Shown here: in pieces, positions 1-8,526 of the stretch | Layout of the letters: every line of letters begins with the position of its first letter | How positions within the stretch are numbered: position 1 is the first letter of the stretch | From: JAICJC01 sp963709425 | GTDB taxonomy: Bacteria; Actinomycetota; Thermoleophilia; Gaiellales; JAICJC01 | Assembly (NCBI GenBank): GCA_963709425.1 | Contig: CAVPWG010000001.1 | Location: 661,038-725,037 of the forward strand | DNA length: 64,000 nucleotides | Direction of reading: 5' to 3' | Program-made: the position numbers and the translations under genes | Notes under the pieces: model-generated | What the model saw: the letters and a program-made list of their open reading frames with translations, nothing else | Told to the model about the DNA's origin: nothing | Databases searched by the model: none

Positions 1-429
1 CTTCTCGGTCGTGACGATCGTGAGCTCGGCCACGTGCTGCTTGATCTCGGCGAGCGCCTGCCGGGTCTCGGCCGCGATCTCCGCCTTGGCCTGCTCCTTG
101 AGGCGAACCGTCTCGGCCTCGAGCGCCGCGACGTCGGCGGCGCGACGCTCCTCCCCCACCTTGCGGGCGTCCTCGACGATCCGCGACGCCTCCTTGCGGG
201 CGTCGGCCAGCTGCCGGCGGTACTCGGCGAGGGAGGTCTGCGCCTCCTCGCGCGCCTGCTCGGCCGCGTCCAGGTCGGCCGTGATGGCGACGCGGCGCTG
301 GTCGATCATCTGCTGGATCGGGCCGAAGGCGTACTTCTTGAGGACGATCAAGACGACGACGAACGTCACCAGCGTCCAGATCATCAGCCCCGTCGTGGGC
401 GTGATCAGCGTCGAGTCATAGACGACCAT
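1..429 (-). CDS. atpF: ATP synthase F0 subunit b (partial)
   Basis: The first 143 residues of the peripheral-stalk b subunit are present; the C-terminus runs off the left edge of the window. The protein starts MVVYDSTLITP, has one membrane helix at about residues 14-32 (a run of V, I, L and F), and continues as a charged, Ala/Glu/Arg-rich helix typical of the b dimer that joins F0 to F1. ATG at 429 is preceded by a good Shine-Dalgarno (GGAGG). It follows atpE by 12 nt in the atp operon. Confidence 0.93.
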   Translation of the reverse strand, partial: MVVYDSTLITPTTGLMIWTLVTFVVVLIVLKKYAFGPIQQMIDQRRVAITADLDAAEQAREEAQTSLAEYRRQLADARKEASRIVEDARKVGEERRAADVAALEAETVRLKEQAKAEIAAETRQALAEIKQHVAELTIVTTEK

Positions 430-441
430 GGTGGACCTCCG

Positions 442-687
442 TCACGCGATTGCGTAGGCCACGAAGGCCATGCCCAGGGCGTAGAAGATGATCGCCTCGG
501 TCAGCGCGAATCCCAGCCACATGAGGCCCTGGAGCTGGCCGCGCATCTCCGGCTGGCGGCCGACAGCCTCGATCGTCTTGCCGAAGATGAAGCCGACCCC
601 GATGCCGGGGCCGATCGCACCGAGGCCGGTGGCGAGCCCCAGCTCCAGTGCGCGGGAAGCATCATGAACGTTGCCGTCGAGGGCCAT
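442..687 (-). CDS. atpE: ATP synthase F0 subunit c
   Basis: This 81-residue proteolipid forms the rotating c ring. It has two membrane hairpin helices, with a Gly/Ala-rich first helix (GLGAIGPGIGVGF), a polar loop RQPE at about 44-47, and the proton-carrying carboxylate Glu64 in FALTEAIIFY. ATG at 687 has an AGGAG ribosome site upstream. It lies between atpB and atpF, the usual order. Glutamate rather than aspartate at the ion site and no evident sodium motif suggest proton coupling; that is inference. Confidence 0.95.
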   Translation of the reverse strand: MALDGNVHDASRALELGLATGLGAIGPGIGVGFIFGKTIEAVGRQPEMRGQLQGLMWLGFALTEAIIFYALGMAFVAYAIA

Positions 688-695
688 TCGAACTC

Positions 696-1550
696 CTAGT
701 GGTCGGGGTGGATCGCTCCACCGATGTAGATGGCTGACAGGGTGGCGAAGATGAACGCCTGCAGGCCGGCGATCAGCGTGCACTCGAGGAGGTAGAGCGC
801 CACCCCCATCGGGATGCCGATCGGCAGGATGAAGTACGTGCCCAGCAGCGAGGCGAGGCCGAGGAAGACGGCGATCACCAGGTGGCCCGCCAGCATGTTG
901 AAAAAGAGACGGAAGCTGAGCGAGACGATGCGCACGAACTGGGACAGCACCTCGATCACCGCGATCAGCCCGAGCAGGATCAACACCGCCGGCGTCTTCG
1001 CACCGAACGGCCTGGGCGAGGGCAGCCCGGACGGCATCCAGCTCTTGAAGTACTTGACCGGGCCGTTGTAGCGGATGCCCTCGATGTGGGTGGCGAAGAA
1101 CGTGACCAGCGTGAGCGCGAGCGTCACGGACAGGTTGGCGCTTGCGGCGTAGATCTGGAACTCGGGGACACTCAGGCCGAACACGTCGACGTGGCGCTCG
1201 CCGAACGGCAGCGGGACGAAGCCGATCACGTTCATCGACCAGATGAAGACGAACAGCGTCGCCACGTACGGGAACCAGATCCGCATCCCCTCCTCGGGCA
1301 GGCCTCCCCGTGCGATCTGCGTCTGACAGACGTCGTACACGATCTCGACGGCCGTCTGGCCGCCGTCCGGCCGGAGCTTCAGGCCACGACGGACGAGCAG
1401 GAGCGTCACCCCCATCGCCACAGCGGCCGTCAGCCACAGGTAGATGACGGCCTTGTTGATGTCGAGTCCGAGCGGCAGGTCGACATACGGGTTGTGAACG
1501 AAGTCCGTGAACTCCGACACCGGGTTGAAGTCGACCTTGAGCAGCGTCAT
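696..1550 (-). CDS. atpB: ATP synthase F0 subunit a
   Basis: This 284-aa integral membrane protein forms the proton half-channels of F0. The essential arginine is Arg214 in the signature LSFRLFFNMLAGH, and several hydrophobic helices flank it. Length and motif fit the family. The ATG directly abuts the stop codon of the preceding atpI-like gene, so translation is probably coupled. Gene order a-c-b matches bacterial atp operons. Confidence 0.95.
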   Translation of the reverse strand: MTLLKVDFNPVSEFTDFVHNPYVDLPLGLDINKAVIYLWLTAAVAMGVTLLLVRRGLKLRPDGGQTAVEIVYDVCQTQIARGGLPEEGMRIWFPYVATLFVFIWSMNVIGFVPLPFGERHVDVFGLSVPEFQIYAASANLSVTLALTLVTFFATHIEGIRYNGPVKYFKSWMPSGLPSPRPFGAKTPAVLILLGLIAVIEVLSQFVRIVSLSFRLFFNMLAGHLVIAVFLGLASLLGTYFILPIGIPMGVALYLLECTLIAGLQAFIFATLSAIYIGGAIHPDH

Positions 1551-1931
1551 CTAGGCTGCCCCGCCGAGCGTTCCACGGATGTTCCGGTGGGTCAGGACGC
1601 GGGTCGCGATGTCGATGGTGACGAGGATCAGGAAGAGGAGGACGGACGACACGAGGAGCGTGCCGTCATCCTTCGTGATCAGGAAGAGCACGAGCATCCC
1701 GATCCACGGGCGAAGCAGCATGCTTGCGCCGAGGACACCCACCCCGCGGAGCGCCCCCATCCGCACGGCGCGGCGCTCGATCACCGACTGCGCGTAGCGG
1801 TTCACGGCCCAGAGCGCCGTCGCCCAGAACCAGGCCTCGAGCGGCAGGCCGGCCAGGAGGAAGACCGGCACGGCCAACGCGGCCACGATGGCGTCGAGGT
1901 TGTGGGCTGCGAGGGTCTGGGGCGAGGTCAT
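1551..1931 (-). CDS. AtpI-like membrane protein of the atp operon
   Basis: This 126-aa protein has about four hydrophobic segments and matches in size and position the AtpI-type proteins encoded ahead of atpB, which help c-ring assembly or ion homeostasis. Sequence conservation in this family is low, so the assignment rests on hydropathy, length and location. The ATG overlaps the stop of the upstream AtpZ-like gene in ATGA, and the stop abuts the atpB start. Confidence 0.7.
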   Translation of the reverse strand: MTSPQTLAAHNLDAIVAALAVPVFLLAGLPLEAWFWATALWAVNRYAQSVIERRAVRMGALRGVGVLGASMLLRPWIGMLVLFLITKDDGTLLVSSVLLFLILVTIDIATRVLTHRNIRGTLGGAA

Positions 1932-2170
1932 ATGTCGCGGAAGCGCCGGTACACCAGGTAGAAGCTGGTCGGGACACCAAGCGCCGCGCCGATCGCGCCG
2001 CCGACGGCCGGTGCCCCTGCCAGCCAGCCCACTCCGAGGCCGATCCCCACGAACAGCGCAAGCGCTGCGAGCAGATAGATCCCGGCCGTCGCTCCTGATG
2101 CTGCCGGTTTCCCTGCCGTGTGAGTCGCGTCCTCGTCGAGGGTGGTTGGCGGGCGCGCGTAGTATGCCAG
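1928..2170 (-). CDS. AtpZ/AtpI-family small membrane protein, no canonical start
   Basis: The frame reads about 80 residues, ending in two predicted membrane segments and YRRFRDI, the layout of small AtpZ-type proteins at the head of atp operons (GVGWLAG, then SFYLVYRRFR). The TGA overlaps the next gene's ATG (ATGA), which argues that it is translated. No ATG, GTG or TTG lies in frame before the first helix. The best start is CTG at 2170, 8 nt after a CATACT hexamer that would fit leaderless initiation. Start and exact length are uncertain. Confidence 0.6.
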   Translation of the reverse strand: MAYYARPPTTLDEDATHTAGKPAASGATAGIYLLAALALFVGIGLGVGWLAGAPAVGGAIGAALGVPTSFYLVYRRFRDI

Positions 2171-2210
2171 AGCGCCGGAGTATGTGACAAGTTTGTGACG
2201 TCGCGGCGGC

Positions 2211-3344
2211 TCAGGCCGCGGGGCGATCGACGGACGCCTGGGCAGCGTCAGCGCGACCCCCGCGAAGCGCCTTCAGGCGGCGCAGCTTGATGATCTCGAG
2301 CGTGTAGATCACGTACACCGACGAGACAAGCGCGACCAACCCCAGCACGCTCAGAACGGCCACCGCCGAGAGGCTCCACCCGTGCCGGTGAGCCGGAACG
2401 AACCTGATCGCCAGCGCGAAGCAGGACAGCACGATGCACCAGGCGTACAGGGTGAGCGCCGTGCGCCGCTGCGAGAAGCCGATGTTCGCGAAGCGGTGGT
2501 GGAAGTGCCAGCGGTCGGCCTGGTAGATCGGCTGGCGGTACTTCAGCCGCTTCAGGATGACGAACGAGGTGTCGAGGATCGGCAGGGCGAGCACGACGAG
2601 CGGGAAGACGAGGGAGACGGCTGCGGCGGTCTTCAGCACGCCCTCGATGGCGAGCGTGGCCAGCAGGTAGCCGAGCATCAGCGAGCCCGAGTCGCCCATG
2701 ATGATGGTCGCCGGGTGGAAGTTGTACCGGAGGAAACCGATCGCGGCGCCCGCGACGACGGCGGCGACCGCCGCGGTGCTGGAGTGCCCCAGCGAGGCCG
2801 CAAGGATCGCGAACGTCATGGCGGCGATGGCGCAGAAGCCGGCCGCCAGGCCGTCCATCCCGTCGATGAAGTTGACGATGTTGGCGATGGCCACGATCCA
2901 GATGATCGTCACGGGATAGGCCATGACGCCGAGGTCGAAGACGCCGATCACCGGGAGCGTCACGTGGTCGATCGAGATGTTCCCGCCCGACAGCGTGACG
3001 GGCACCGCGGCGATGGCAATCTGGCCGGCGAGCTTGACGCCCGGCGGAAGCGAGACGACGTCGTCGACGGCGCCGAGGGCGCACATGAGCGCTGCGCCGA
3101 GCATCACGCCGTAGAAGCCGTGCTGCGCGCCGAAGGCGGCGCACGGGATGGCGATGCCGGCGAAGATCGCGAGCCCTCCGAGGCGCGGGAGCGGTCGGCG
3201 GTGCATGCGCCGGTCGCCGTCTGTGCGGTCGAGGACGCCCGCCCGCGACGCTGCGAGCGAGACGACGGGCGTCAGCAGCACCACGAGCAGGAAGGCGACT
3301 GCGAACCCGACGGCAGCTGCCTGATAGCCGAGCAGTGAGTTCAT
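2211..3344 (-). CDS. wecA: Undecaprenyl-phosphate GlcNAc-1-phosphate transferase family (WecA/TagO)
   Basis: This 377-aa polytopic membrane enzyme of the MraY/WecA superfamily moves a HexNAc-1-phosphate from a UDP sugar to the lipid carrier, starting polysaccharide or teichoic-type polymer synthesis at the inner membrane face. Signatures visible are GAVDDVV near 92 (the Asp-Asp pair), NFIDGMDGLAAG near 158-169, and HFHHRF (the HxHH loop) near 283. The wecA-like gene sitting just upstream of the atp operon is a known actinobacterial arrangement. The exact sugar cannot be read from sequence. Confidence 0.85.
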   Translation of the reverse strand: MNSLLGYQAAAVGFAVAFLLVVLLTPVVSLAASRAGVLDRTDGDRRMHRRPLPRLGGLAIFAGIAIPCAAFGAQHGFYGVMLGAALMCALGAVDDVVSLPPGVKLAGQIAIAAVPVTLSGGNISIDHVTLPVIGVFDLGVMAYPVTIIWIVAIANIVNFIDGMDGLAAGFCAIAAMTFAILAASLGHSSTAAVAAVVAGAAIGFLRYNFHPATIIMGDSGSLMLGYLLATLAIEGVLKTAAAVSLVFPLVVLALPILDTSFVILKRLKYRQPIYQADRWHFHHRFANIGFSQRRTALTLYAWCIVLSCFALAIRFVPAHRHGWSLSAVAVLSVLGLVALVSSVYVIYTLEIIKLRRLKALRGGRADAAQASVDRPAA

Positions 3345-3406
3345 CGGATCGTCGAGGCGGACAGGGTACCGGTTCGGCGCGCACGACCGGTTTCATGCCT
3401 GGGCTT

Positions 3407-3423
3407 GGGGACAGTCCCCGAAC
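3407..3423 (+). repeat. Left REP-like inverted repeat of RAYT cassette
   Basis: The sequence GGGGACAGTCCCCGAAC contains a perfect 13-nt palindrome around a central A and is repeated exactly, in inverted orientation, at 4110-4126. It lies 14 nt before the chosen transposase start, which argues against translation starting upstream of it. Confidence 0.8.
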
Positions 3424-3436
3424 GGACTGCGGCACA

Positions 3437-4090
3437 ATGTTGGCACACATCCACGCCCTTCCAGCCGGCCATCGCGATGGGCCATCGCCGTACGGTCGGC
3501 ACATCGCCCGTCGAAACCGAATCCAGCGCAGCGGTGCGCTCTACCACGCCGGAACCCGAGGGATCCGCCGCTCGCACATATTCCTCGCCGACGACGATCG
3601 CCTGCTCTTCCTCGCCATCCTCGGAGACGTCGTCCGGCGCTTCAACTGGCAGTGCCACGCCTATTGCCTGATGACGAACCACTACCACGTCGCCCTCCAA
3701 ACGCCGGACGCGAACATTGGAGATGGGATGCATCGACTCAACGGCCTGTACGCGCAAGCGTTCAATCGCCGTCATGGATTCAAGGGGCACCTGTTCGAGG
3801 AGCGGTACTGGTCACGCCTGGTCGAAACCGAGGAGCACCAGGTGAGCCTCATGCGGTACATCGTGTTGAACCCGGTGCGCGCACGGATGTGCCCCCTGCC
3901 ACATGAGTGGTTGTGGTCGAGCTACCGGGCGACGGTCGGCATCGATCCACGGCCCCCTCACCTGGATCTGCGTTGGATGCACAGCTGGGCGGGCCAGGGC
4001 TCCGGCCCCGCGATGTTCCGGTCGTTCGTGCTCGAGGGCCTCGAGGCTGGCGCCGCACCGCCACCCGACGGACCCGTCACGGCGGCGTAG
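3437..4090 (+). CDS. REP-associated tyrosine transposase (RAYT, Y1_Tnp family)
   Basis: This 217-aa single-strand DNA transposase belongs to the IS200/TnpA_REP family. Seen are the N-terminal IQRSGALYHAGTRG motif, the metal-binding HxH in TNHYHVAL, the candidate nucleophile region LYAQAFNRRHG, and the C-terminal YIVLNPVRA...WLWSSY signature. ATG at 3437 was chosen because the left repeat lies upstream of it; an earlier in-frame ATG at 3335 would overlap wecA and read through the repeat. The gene is flanked by 17-bp perfect inverted repeats and is opposite in strand to the housekeeping genes around it, indicating insertion between wecA and upp. Confidence 0.9.
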   Translation: MLAHIHALPAGHRDGPSPYGRHIARRNRIQRSGALYHAGTRGIRRSHIFLADDDRLLFLAILGDVVRRFNWQCHAYCLMTNHYHVALQTPDANIGDGMHRLNGLYAQAFNRRHGFKGHLFEERYWSRLVETEEHQVSLMRYIVLNPVRARMCPLPHEWLWSSYRATVGIDPRPPHLDLRWMHSWAGQGSGPAMFRSFVLEGLEAGAAPPPDGPVTAA

Positions 4091-4109
4091 CACGATCGTC
4101 ACGTCAGGC

Positions 4110-4126
4110 GTTCGGGGACTGTCCCC
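4110..4126 (-). repeat. Right REP-like inverted repeat of RAYT cassette
   Basis: This is the exact reverse complement of the 17-mer at 3407-3423. It lies 19 nt after the transposase stop and 5 nt from the end of upp. Each copy can form its own 6-bp-stem hairpin, as REP elements do. Confidence 0.8.
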
Positions 4127-4131
4127 CGGCG

Positions 4132-4776
4132 TTACCGCGTGCCGAACAGCCGGTCGCCCGCGTCGCCAAGGCCGGGCAGGATGAAGCCGGCTTCGTTGAG
4201 CTCGCGGTCGACCGCGGCGGTGTACACGGTGACGTCCGGGTGGTCGGCGGCGATCCGCTCGAGGCCGACCGGAGCCGCGACCACCGAGAGCAGGCGGATG
4301 CTGCGCGACCCGCGCTGCTTGCACAGCCCGAGCGCGGCCGACGCCGAGCCGCCCGTCGCCAGCATCGGGTCGAGCACGAGGACGTCGCGCTCGTCCAGGT
4401 CGCCCGGCAGCTTGCAGTAGTACTCGACGGGCTCGAGCGTCGACTCGTCCCGGTAGATGCCGACGAAGCCGACGCGGGCCACGGGGACGAGATCGAGCAC
4501 GGCGTCGAGCATGCCGAGCCCTGCCCGCAGCACCGCCACGACGCCGAGCTTCTTGCCCGAGATCTGCGCGCCGCGCGTCGTCTCGAGCGGCGTCTCCACG
4601 TCGATCTGCTCGAGCTCGAGGTCGCGGGTCGCCTCGTAGCAGAGGAAGGCTGCCAGCTCACCCATGAGCCAGCGGAAATCGCGCGTCGTGGTCGTCCGGT
4701 CGCGGATCAGCGCAAGCTTGTGCTGCGCCAGCGGATGGGCGACGACGACGAGCTGCTCAGACGACCGGATGGCCAT
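4132..4776 (-). CDS. upp: Uracil phosphoribosyltransferase
   Basis: This 214-aa pyrimidine salvage enzyme makes UMP from uracil and PRPP. The PRPP loop is DPMLATGGSA (Asp136 to about 145), and the C-terminal uracil-binding segment GFILPGLGDAGDR is typical. Length fits the family. ATG at 4776 overlaps the 3' end of glyA by 20 nt, so it is probably co-transcribed with glyA. Confidence 0.94.
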   Translation of the reverse strand: MAIRSSEQLVVVAHPLAQHKLALIRDRTTTTRDFRWLMGELAAFLCYEATRDLELEQIDVETPLETTRGAQISGKKLGVVAVLRAGLGMLDAVLDLVPVARVGFVGIYRDESTLEPVEYYCKLPGDLDERDVLVLDPMLATGGSASAALGLCKQRGSRSIRLLSVVAAPVGLERIAADHPDVTVYTAAVDRELNEAGFILPGLGDAGDRLFGTR

Positions 4777-6046
4777 GCGGGAACGCCGAGTAGAGCGGCC
4801 GGCCCGCGAGCAGCTCGCGGGTGCGGCCCCGAAGCGCGGCCGGATCCGCCGCCGGGTCGAGGACGTCGAGGATGATCGCGCCCACCTCGCGCATGTCGTC
4901 CTCGGTGAATCCGCGCATCGTCGCGGCGGGCGTGCCGATCCGCACCCCGGAGGCGATCGTCGGCGGACGCTCGTCGAACGGGACGGTGTTGCGGTTGACC
5001 GTGATCGCGGCCTCGTGCAGCCGCTCCTCGGCATCCTTGCCCGACCATTGCGTACGCCGCAGGTCGAGCTGGATCAGGTGGATGTCGGTGCCGCCCGTCA
5101 GGAGATCCAGCCCGCCGTCGATGAGCGTCGCCGCCAGCGCCTGGGCGTTGGCGACGATCTGGCGCTGGTAGTTGCGAAACCCCTCCGTCGCGGCGAACTT
5201 GAAGCAGACCGCCTTGGCCGCCACGACGTGGCAGAGCGGCCCGCCCTGTAGCCCCGGGAACACGGCCTTGTCGATCGCCGTCGCGTGCTCGGCCCGGCTC
5301 AGCACCAACCCCGACCGCGGGCCGGCAAGGGTCTTGTGCGTCGTCGACGTGACGACGTCGGCGTGCTCGACCGGGTTCGGGTGGATGCCCGCCGCCACGA
5401 GCCCGGCGAAGTGCGCCATGTCGACCATGAGCATCGCCCCCACCTCGTCGGCGATCGACCGGAACCTCTCCGCGTCGATCACCCGGGGATATGCCGACGC
5501 GCCCGCCACGATCAGCCGCGGCCGGTACTCCTTGGCGAGCCGCTCGACCTCGTCGAAGTCGATCAGCGAGTCCTCGCGGCGGACGCCGTAGGCATGGACG
5601 TCGTAGAGCCGCCCGGAGAAGTTGACCTTGAGGCCGTGGGTCAGATGGCCGCCGTGATCGAGCCGCAGGCCGAGGATGGGGTCGCCCGGCTCGAGGAGCG
5701 CGTAGTACGCGGCCTGGTTGGCCGGCCCGCCGGCGTGCGGCTGGACGTTCACGTGGTCGGCGCCGAACAGCGCCTTCGCGCGGTCGATCGCGAGCTGCTC
5801 GACCTCGTCGACCCACTCGCACCCGCCGTAGTAGCGCCGCCCCGGGTAGCCCTCGGCGTACTTGTTCGTGAGCACCGAGCCGACCGCCTCGAGCACCGCG
5901 GGCCACGTGAAGTTCTCGGACGCGATCAGCTCGAGCTGGTCGCGCTGGCGCGTGAGCTCGAGGTCGATGAGGCCCGCGATATCAGCGTCTGCCTCCGCCA
6001 GGCCGATCGCGCGGAGCTGCTCGAACGTCTGCTCGGCGGTCGCCAC
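4757..6046 (-). CDS. glyA: Serine hydroxymethyltransferase
   Basis: This 429-aa PLP enzyme interconverts serine and glycine and charges tetrahydrofolate with a one-carbon unit. PLP lysine is Lys238 in STTHKTLAG; IASENFTWP near 41 and YAEGYPGRRYYGG near 63 are family signatures. It starts with GTG at 6046, with a TAGCAT hexamer 6 nt upstream that would give a leaderless message. It lies between tsaC and upp in the conserved rpmE-to-atp block. Confidence 0.96.
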   Translation of the reverse strand: MATAEQTFEQLRAIGLAEADADIAGLIDLELTRQRDQLELIASENFTWPAVLEAVGSVLTNKYAEGYPGRRYYGGCEWVDEVEQLAIDRAKALFGADHVNVQPHAGGPANQAAYYALLEPGDPILGLRLDHGGHLTHGLKVNFSGRLYDVHAYGVRREDSLIDFDEVERLAKEYRPRLIVAGASAYPRVIDAERFRSIADEVGAMLMVDMAHFAGLVAAGIHPNPVEHADVVTSTTHKTLAGPRSGLVLSRAEHATAIDKAVFPGLQGGPLCHVVAAKAVCFKFAATEGFRNYQRQIVANAQALAATLIDGGLDLLTGGTDIHLIQLDLRRTQWSGKDAEERLHEAAITVNRNTVPFDERPPTIASGVRIGTPAATMRGFTEDDMREVGAIILDVLDPAADPAALRGRTRELLAGRPLYSAFPHGHPVV

Positions 6047-6055
6047 CCCCCGATG

Positions 6056-6610
6056 CTAAACGATGCGCGCCTGCCCCGGCCGAAGCACCACGGGCTCGGG
6101 CCCGGTGAGGTCGATGATCGTGGAGGCGATGCCGGGGAGCGAACCCCCGTCGACGACGACGGCCGCCGCCGCTCGAAGCTCCCCGGGGACATCGGACAGC
6201 CTGCCCGGCGCCGGCTCCCCGCGGCGGTTGGCGCTCGTCATCGCAAGCCCGCCCACGGCGTCGGCGAGCACCGCGACGTCGGGAGCCAGATCGGGGACGC
6301 GCACGCCGATGCGATCGGGCGTGGACCCGCACAGGTGGGCGAACCGTCCGCCGGGGTTCGGCACGATCAGCGTGACGGGCCCGGGCAGCAGCTCGGCGGC
6401 CGCGGCGGCGATGCCGGCCCCGAGGGCCGCCGTGAGCGCCGCGAGCGATCCGAACACGACCGCCGTCGGCTGCTCGGCTGGCCGCTCCTTCACCTCGTAC
6501 AGGCGCGCGCACGCATCGGGCAGCCCGGCCGCGCACCCGATCCCGTAGACGGTGTCGGTCGGCAGGACGGCGAGCGCCCCATCACGCAGCAGCTGCTCGC
6601 CGGTGGTCAC
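6056..6610 (-). CDS. tsaC: Threonylcarbamoyl-AMP synthase (Sua5/YrdC)
   Basis: About 184 residues of the YrdC fold make threonylcarbamoyl-AMP for the t6A modification of tRNA. Seen are LPTDTVYGIGC near the N-terminus, KERP in the substrate-binding segment, and TSANRRGEP. I place the start at GTG 6610, which overlaps the prmC stop in GTGA as many pairs here do; GTG 6625 would add five residues. The Sua5 C-terminal domain is absent, so this is the short TsaC type. Confidence 0.9.
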   Translation of the reverse strand: MTTGEQLLRDGALAVLPTDTVYGIGCAAGLPDACARLYEVKERPAEQPTAVVFGSLAALTAALGAGIAAAAAELLPGPVTLIVPNPGGRFAHLCGSTPDRIGVRVPDLAPDVAVLADAVGGLAMTSANRRGEPAPGRLSDVPGELRAAAAVVVDGGSLPGIASTIIDLTGPEPVVLRPGQARIV

Positions 6611-7449
6611 GCCACCCGCCCCCACAGGATCCGCTCGATCCCGGCGTGGTCGCGGTCGCGCTCGACGCCACGGAAGCCGGCGGCCCCCATCAGCGTCGAC
6701 GCTTCATCGGCCTGGCCGGCGCCCACCTCGAGCACGAGCGTGCCGCCGGGCTCGAGCGCCTCCGGCGCGGCCGAGACCAGCCGCTGGACCACCTCCAGGC
6801 CGGTCTCGCCCGCGACCGTGGCGCCGCGCGGCTCCCAGTCGCGCACCTCCGGCTCGAGCCCCTCGATGTCCGCCGCCGCCACGTACGGCGGGTTCGAGAC
6901 GAGCAGGTGAAACCGGCGGCCGCCCAGCCCGTCCAGGAGATCCGACACGACCCACTCCACGTCAAGCCCGAGCCGCCCGCCGTTTCCGCGTGCGACGTCG
7001 AGCGCGTCCTCCGAGACATCGCAGCCGCACACCACGGCGGCGGGGACCTCGGACGCCAGCGAGAGCGCGATCGCGCCCGACCCGGTCCCGACGTCCAGAA
7101 CGGCGGGGCTCGCCAACCCGTCGAGCGCCAGCCGGCAGCGATCGACGACAAGCTCGGTCTCGGGCCGAGGGACGAGCACGCGCCGGTCGACGTCGACGTC
7201 CAGGCCGCGGAACCCCCACCGGCCGAGGATGTACGCCACCGGCTCCCGCTTCGCCCGGCGCGCGATGAGCTCCCGGCAGGCCGCGAGCTCGTCGTCTCCG
7301 AGCGGCCGCTCAAAGCCGGTGTAGAGCTCCACCCGGCCCAGGTCGAGCGCGTGGCCGATCAGGAGCTCTGCGTCGAGCCGGGCGGTCGGGCTCCCGTGGC
7401 GCTCGAGGTGCGCGGTCGAGAGCCGCAGGACCTCGCCGAGCGTCCTCAC
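6607..7449 (-). CDS. prmC: Release-factor glutamine N5-methyltransferase
   Basis: This 280-aa SAM-dependent methyltransferase modifies the GGQ glutamine of release factors. The SAM motif is LDVGTGSGAIAL and the catalytic NPPY sits in LVSNPPYVAA. The GTG start at 7449 overlaps the prfA stop in GTGA, coupling the enzyme to its substrate. The N-terminal helical domain (LRLSTAHLERHG..ARLDAELLIGH) is intact. Confidence 0.95.
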   Translation of the reverse strand: MRTLGEVLRLSTAHLERHGSPTARLDAELLIGHALDLGRVELYTGFERPLGDDELAACRELIARRAKREPVAYILGRWGFRGLDVDVDRRVLVPRPETELVVDRCRLALDGLASPAVLDVGTGSGAIALSLASEVPAAVVCGCDVSEDALDVARGNGGRLGLDVEWVVSDLLDGLGGRRFHLLVSNPPYVAAADIEGLEPEVRDWEPRGATVAGETGLEVVQRLVSAAPEALEPGGTLVLEVGAGQADEASTLMGAAGFRGVERDRDHAGIERILWGRVA

Positions 7450-8516
7450 CCCCCGGCGGCGGCCGCGAGCTTCTGCCGCTTCTCCTCGGCTGCGAGCGCC
7501 TCCGAGAACTGGTCGAGATCGCCCGCGAGCACCGCGTCGAGGTTGTGCACCGTGAGCCCGACGCGGTGGTCGGTGACCCTGTTCTGGGGGAAGTTGTAGG
7601 TGCGGATCTTCTCCGACCGCTCGCCGCCCCCGATCTGCGACGAGCGCGCCTTCGCGGCCTCCGCCGCCGCCCGCTCGCGCTCCGCCTCGTACAACCGCGC
7701 CCGCAGGATCTTCATCGCCCGGTCCTTGTTCTGAAGCTGCGAGCGCTCGTCCTGGCAGGTGACGACCGTGCCGCTCGGGACGTGGGTGATCCGCACGGCC
7801 GAGTCGGTCGTGTTGACAGACTGGCCGCCGTGGCCGCCCGACCGGTAGACGTCGATCCGCAGGTCGTTCGGGTCGATCGCGACGTCGAGGTCCTCCGCCT
7901 CGGGCAGCACCGCGACCGTGGCGGTCGAGGTGTGGATGCGGCCCTGCGACTCGGTCGCCGGCACCCGCTGCACGCGGTGCACGCCGCTCTCGTGCTTGAA
8001 CAGGGAGTACGCGCCGTCGCCGCGGATCTCGAACACGAGCTCCTTGAAGCCGCCGGCGTCCCCGCCCGACGACGTGAGCGTCTCGGTCTTGAACCCGTGC
8101 TGTTCGGCGAAGCGGGTGAGCATCTCGTGCAGGTCGCCGGCGAAGAGCGCGGCCTCGTCTCCCCCGGTCCCTGCCCGAAGCTCGACGATGACGTCCTTGT
8201 CGTCTGCCGGGTCGCGCTCGACCATGGCGAGCCGCAGCTCCTCCTCGATCTCCGGGAGCGCCGCGCGGGCCTCGGCGATCTGCTCCTGGGCGAAGGCACG
8301 CATCTCCGTGTCGCCGTCGGATGCGAGCTCCGCCGCCTCGTCCTGCTGGGCCGAGAGCTCGCGCCACCGGCGGGCCAGCTCGGCCGCGCCGGAAAGGCGC
8401 TTGTGCTCGCGCGCCACCTGGGCGTAGCGGCGCTGGTCTGCGAGCACGGCCGGGTCGCCCAGCTCGCCCTCGAGCTCGGCGTAGCGACGCTCGATCTCTG
8501 CCACCAGCGGTTCCAT
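7446..8516 (-). CDS. prfA: Peptide chain release factor 1
   Basis: This 356-aa class-I release factor recognises UAA and UAG. The peptidyl-hydrolysis loop GSGGHGGQSVNT lies near 225-235, and the anticodon-like PxT region is VPATESQGRIHTST (PAT), identifying RF1 rather than RF2. ATG at 8516 has TAGAAT 7 nt upstream, a likely leaderless start. prmC follows immediately. Confidence 0.96.
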   Translation of the reverse strand: MEPLVAEIERRYAELEGELGDPAVLADQRRYAQVAREHKRLSGAAELARRWRELSAQQDEAAELASDGDTEMRAFAQEQIAEARAALPEIEEELRLAMVERDPADDKDVIVELRAGTGGDEAALFAGDLHEMLTRFAEQHGFKTETLTSSGGDAGGFKELVFEIRGDGAYSLFKHESGVHRVQRVPATESQGRIHTSTATVAVLPEAEDLDVAIDPNDLRIDVYRSGGHGGQSVNTTDSAVRITHVPSGTVVTCQDERSQLQNKDRAMKILRARLYEAERERAAAEAAKARSSQIGGGERSEKIRTYNFPQNRVTDHRVGLTVHNLDAVLAGDLDQFSEALAAEEKRQKLAAAAGG

Positions 8517-8526
8517 CCCGCGAATT

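Noticed and set aside
688..1437. N-terminal extension of atpE to 331 residues
   Set aside because: The extension is a shadow frame of atpB; only the last 81 residues match subunit c and have a ribosome site.
3335..3436. Upstream start for the RAYT transposase
   Set aside because: It would translate through the left inverted repeat and overlap the wecA start; family N-terminal motifs are all after ATG 3437.
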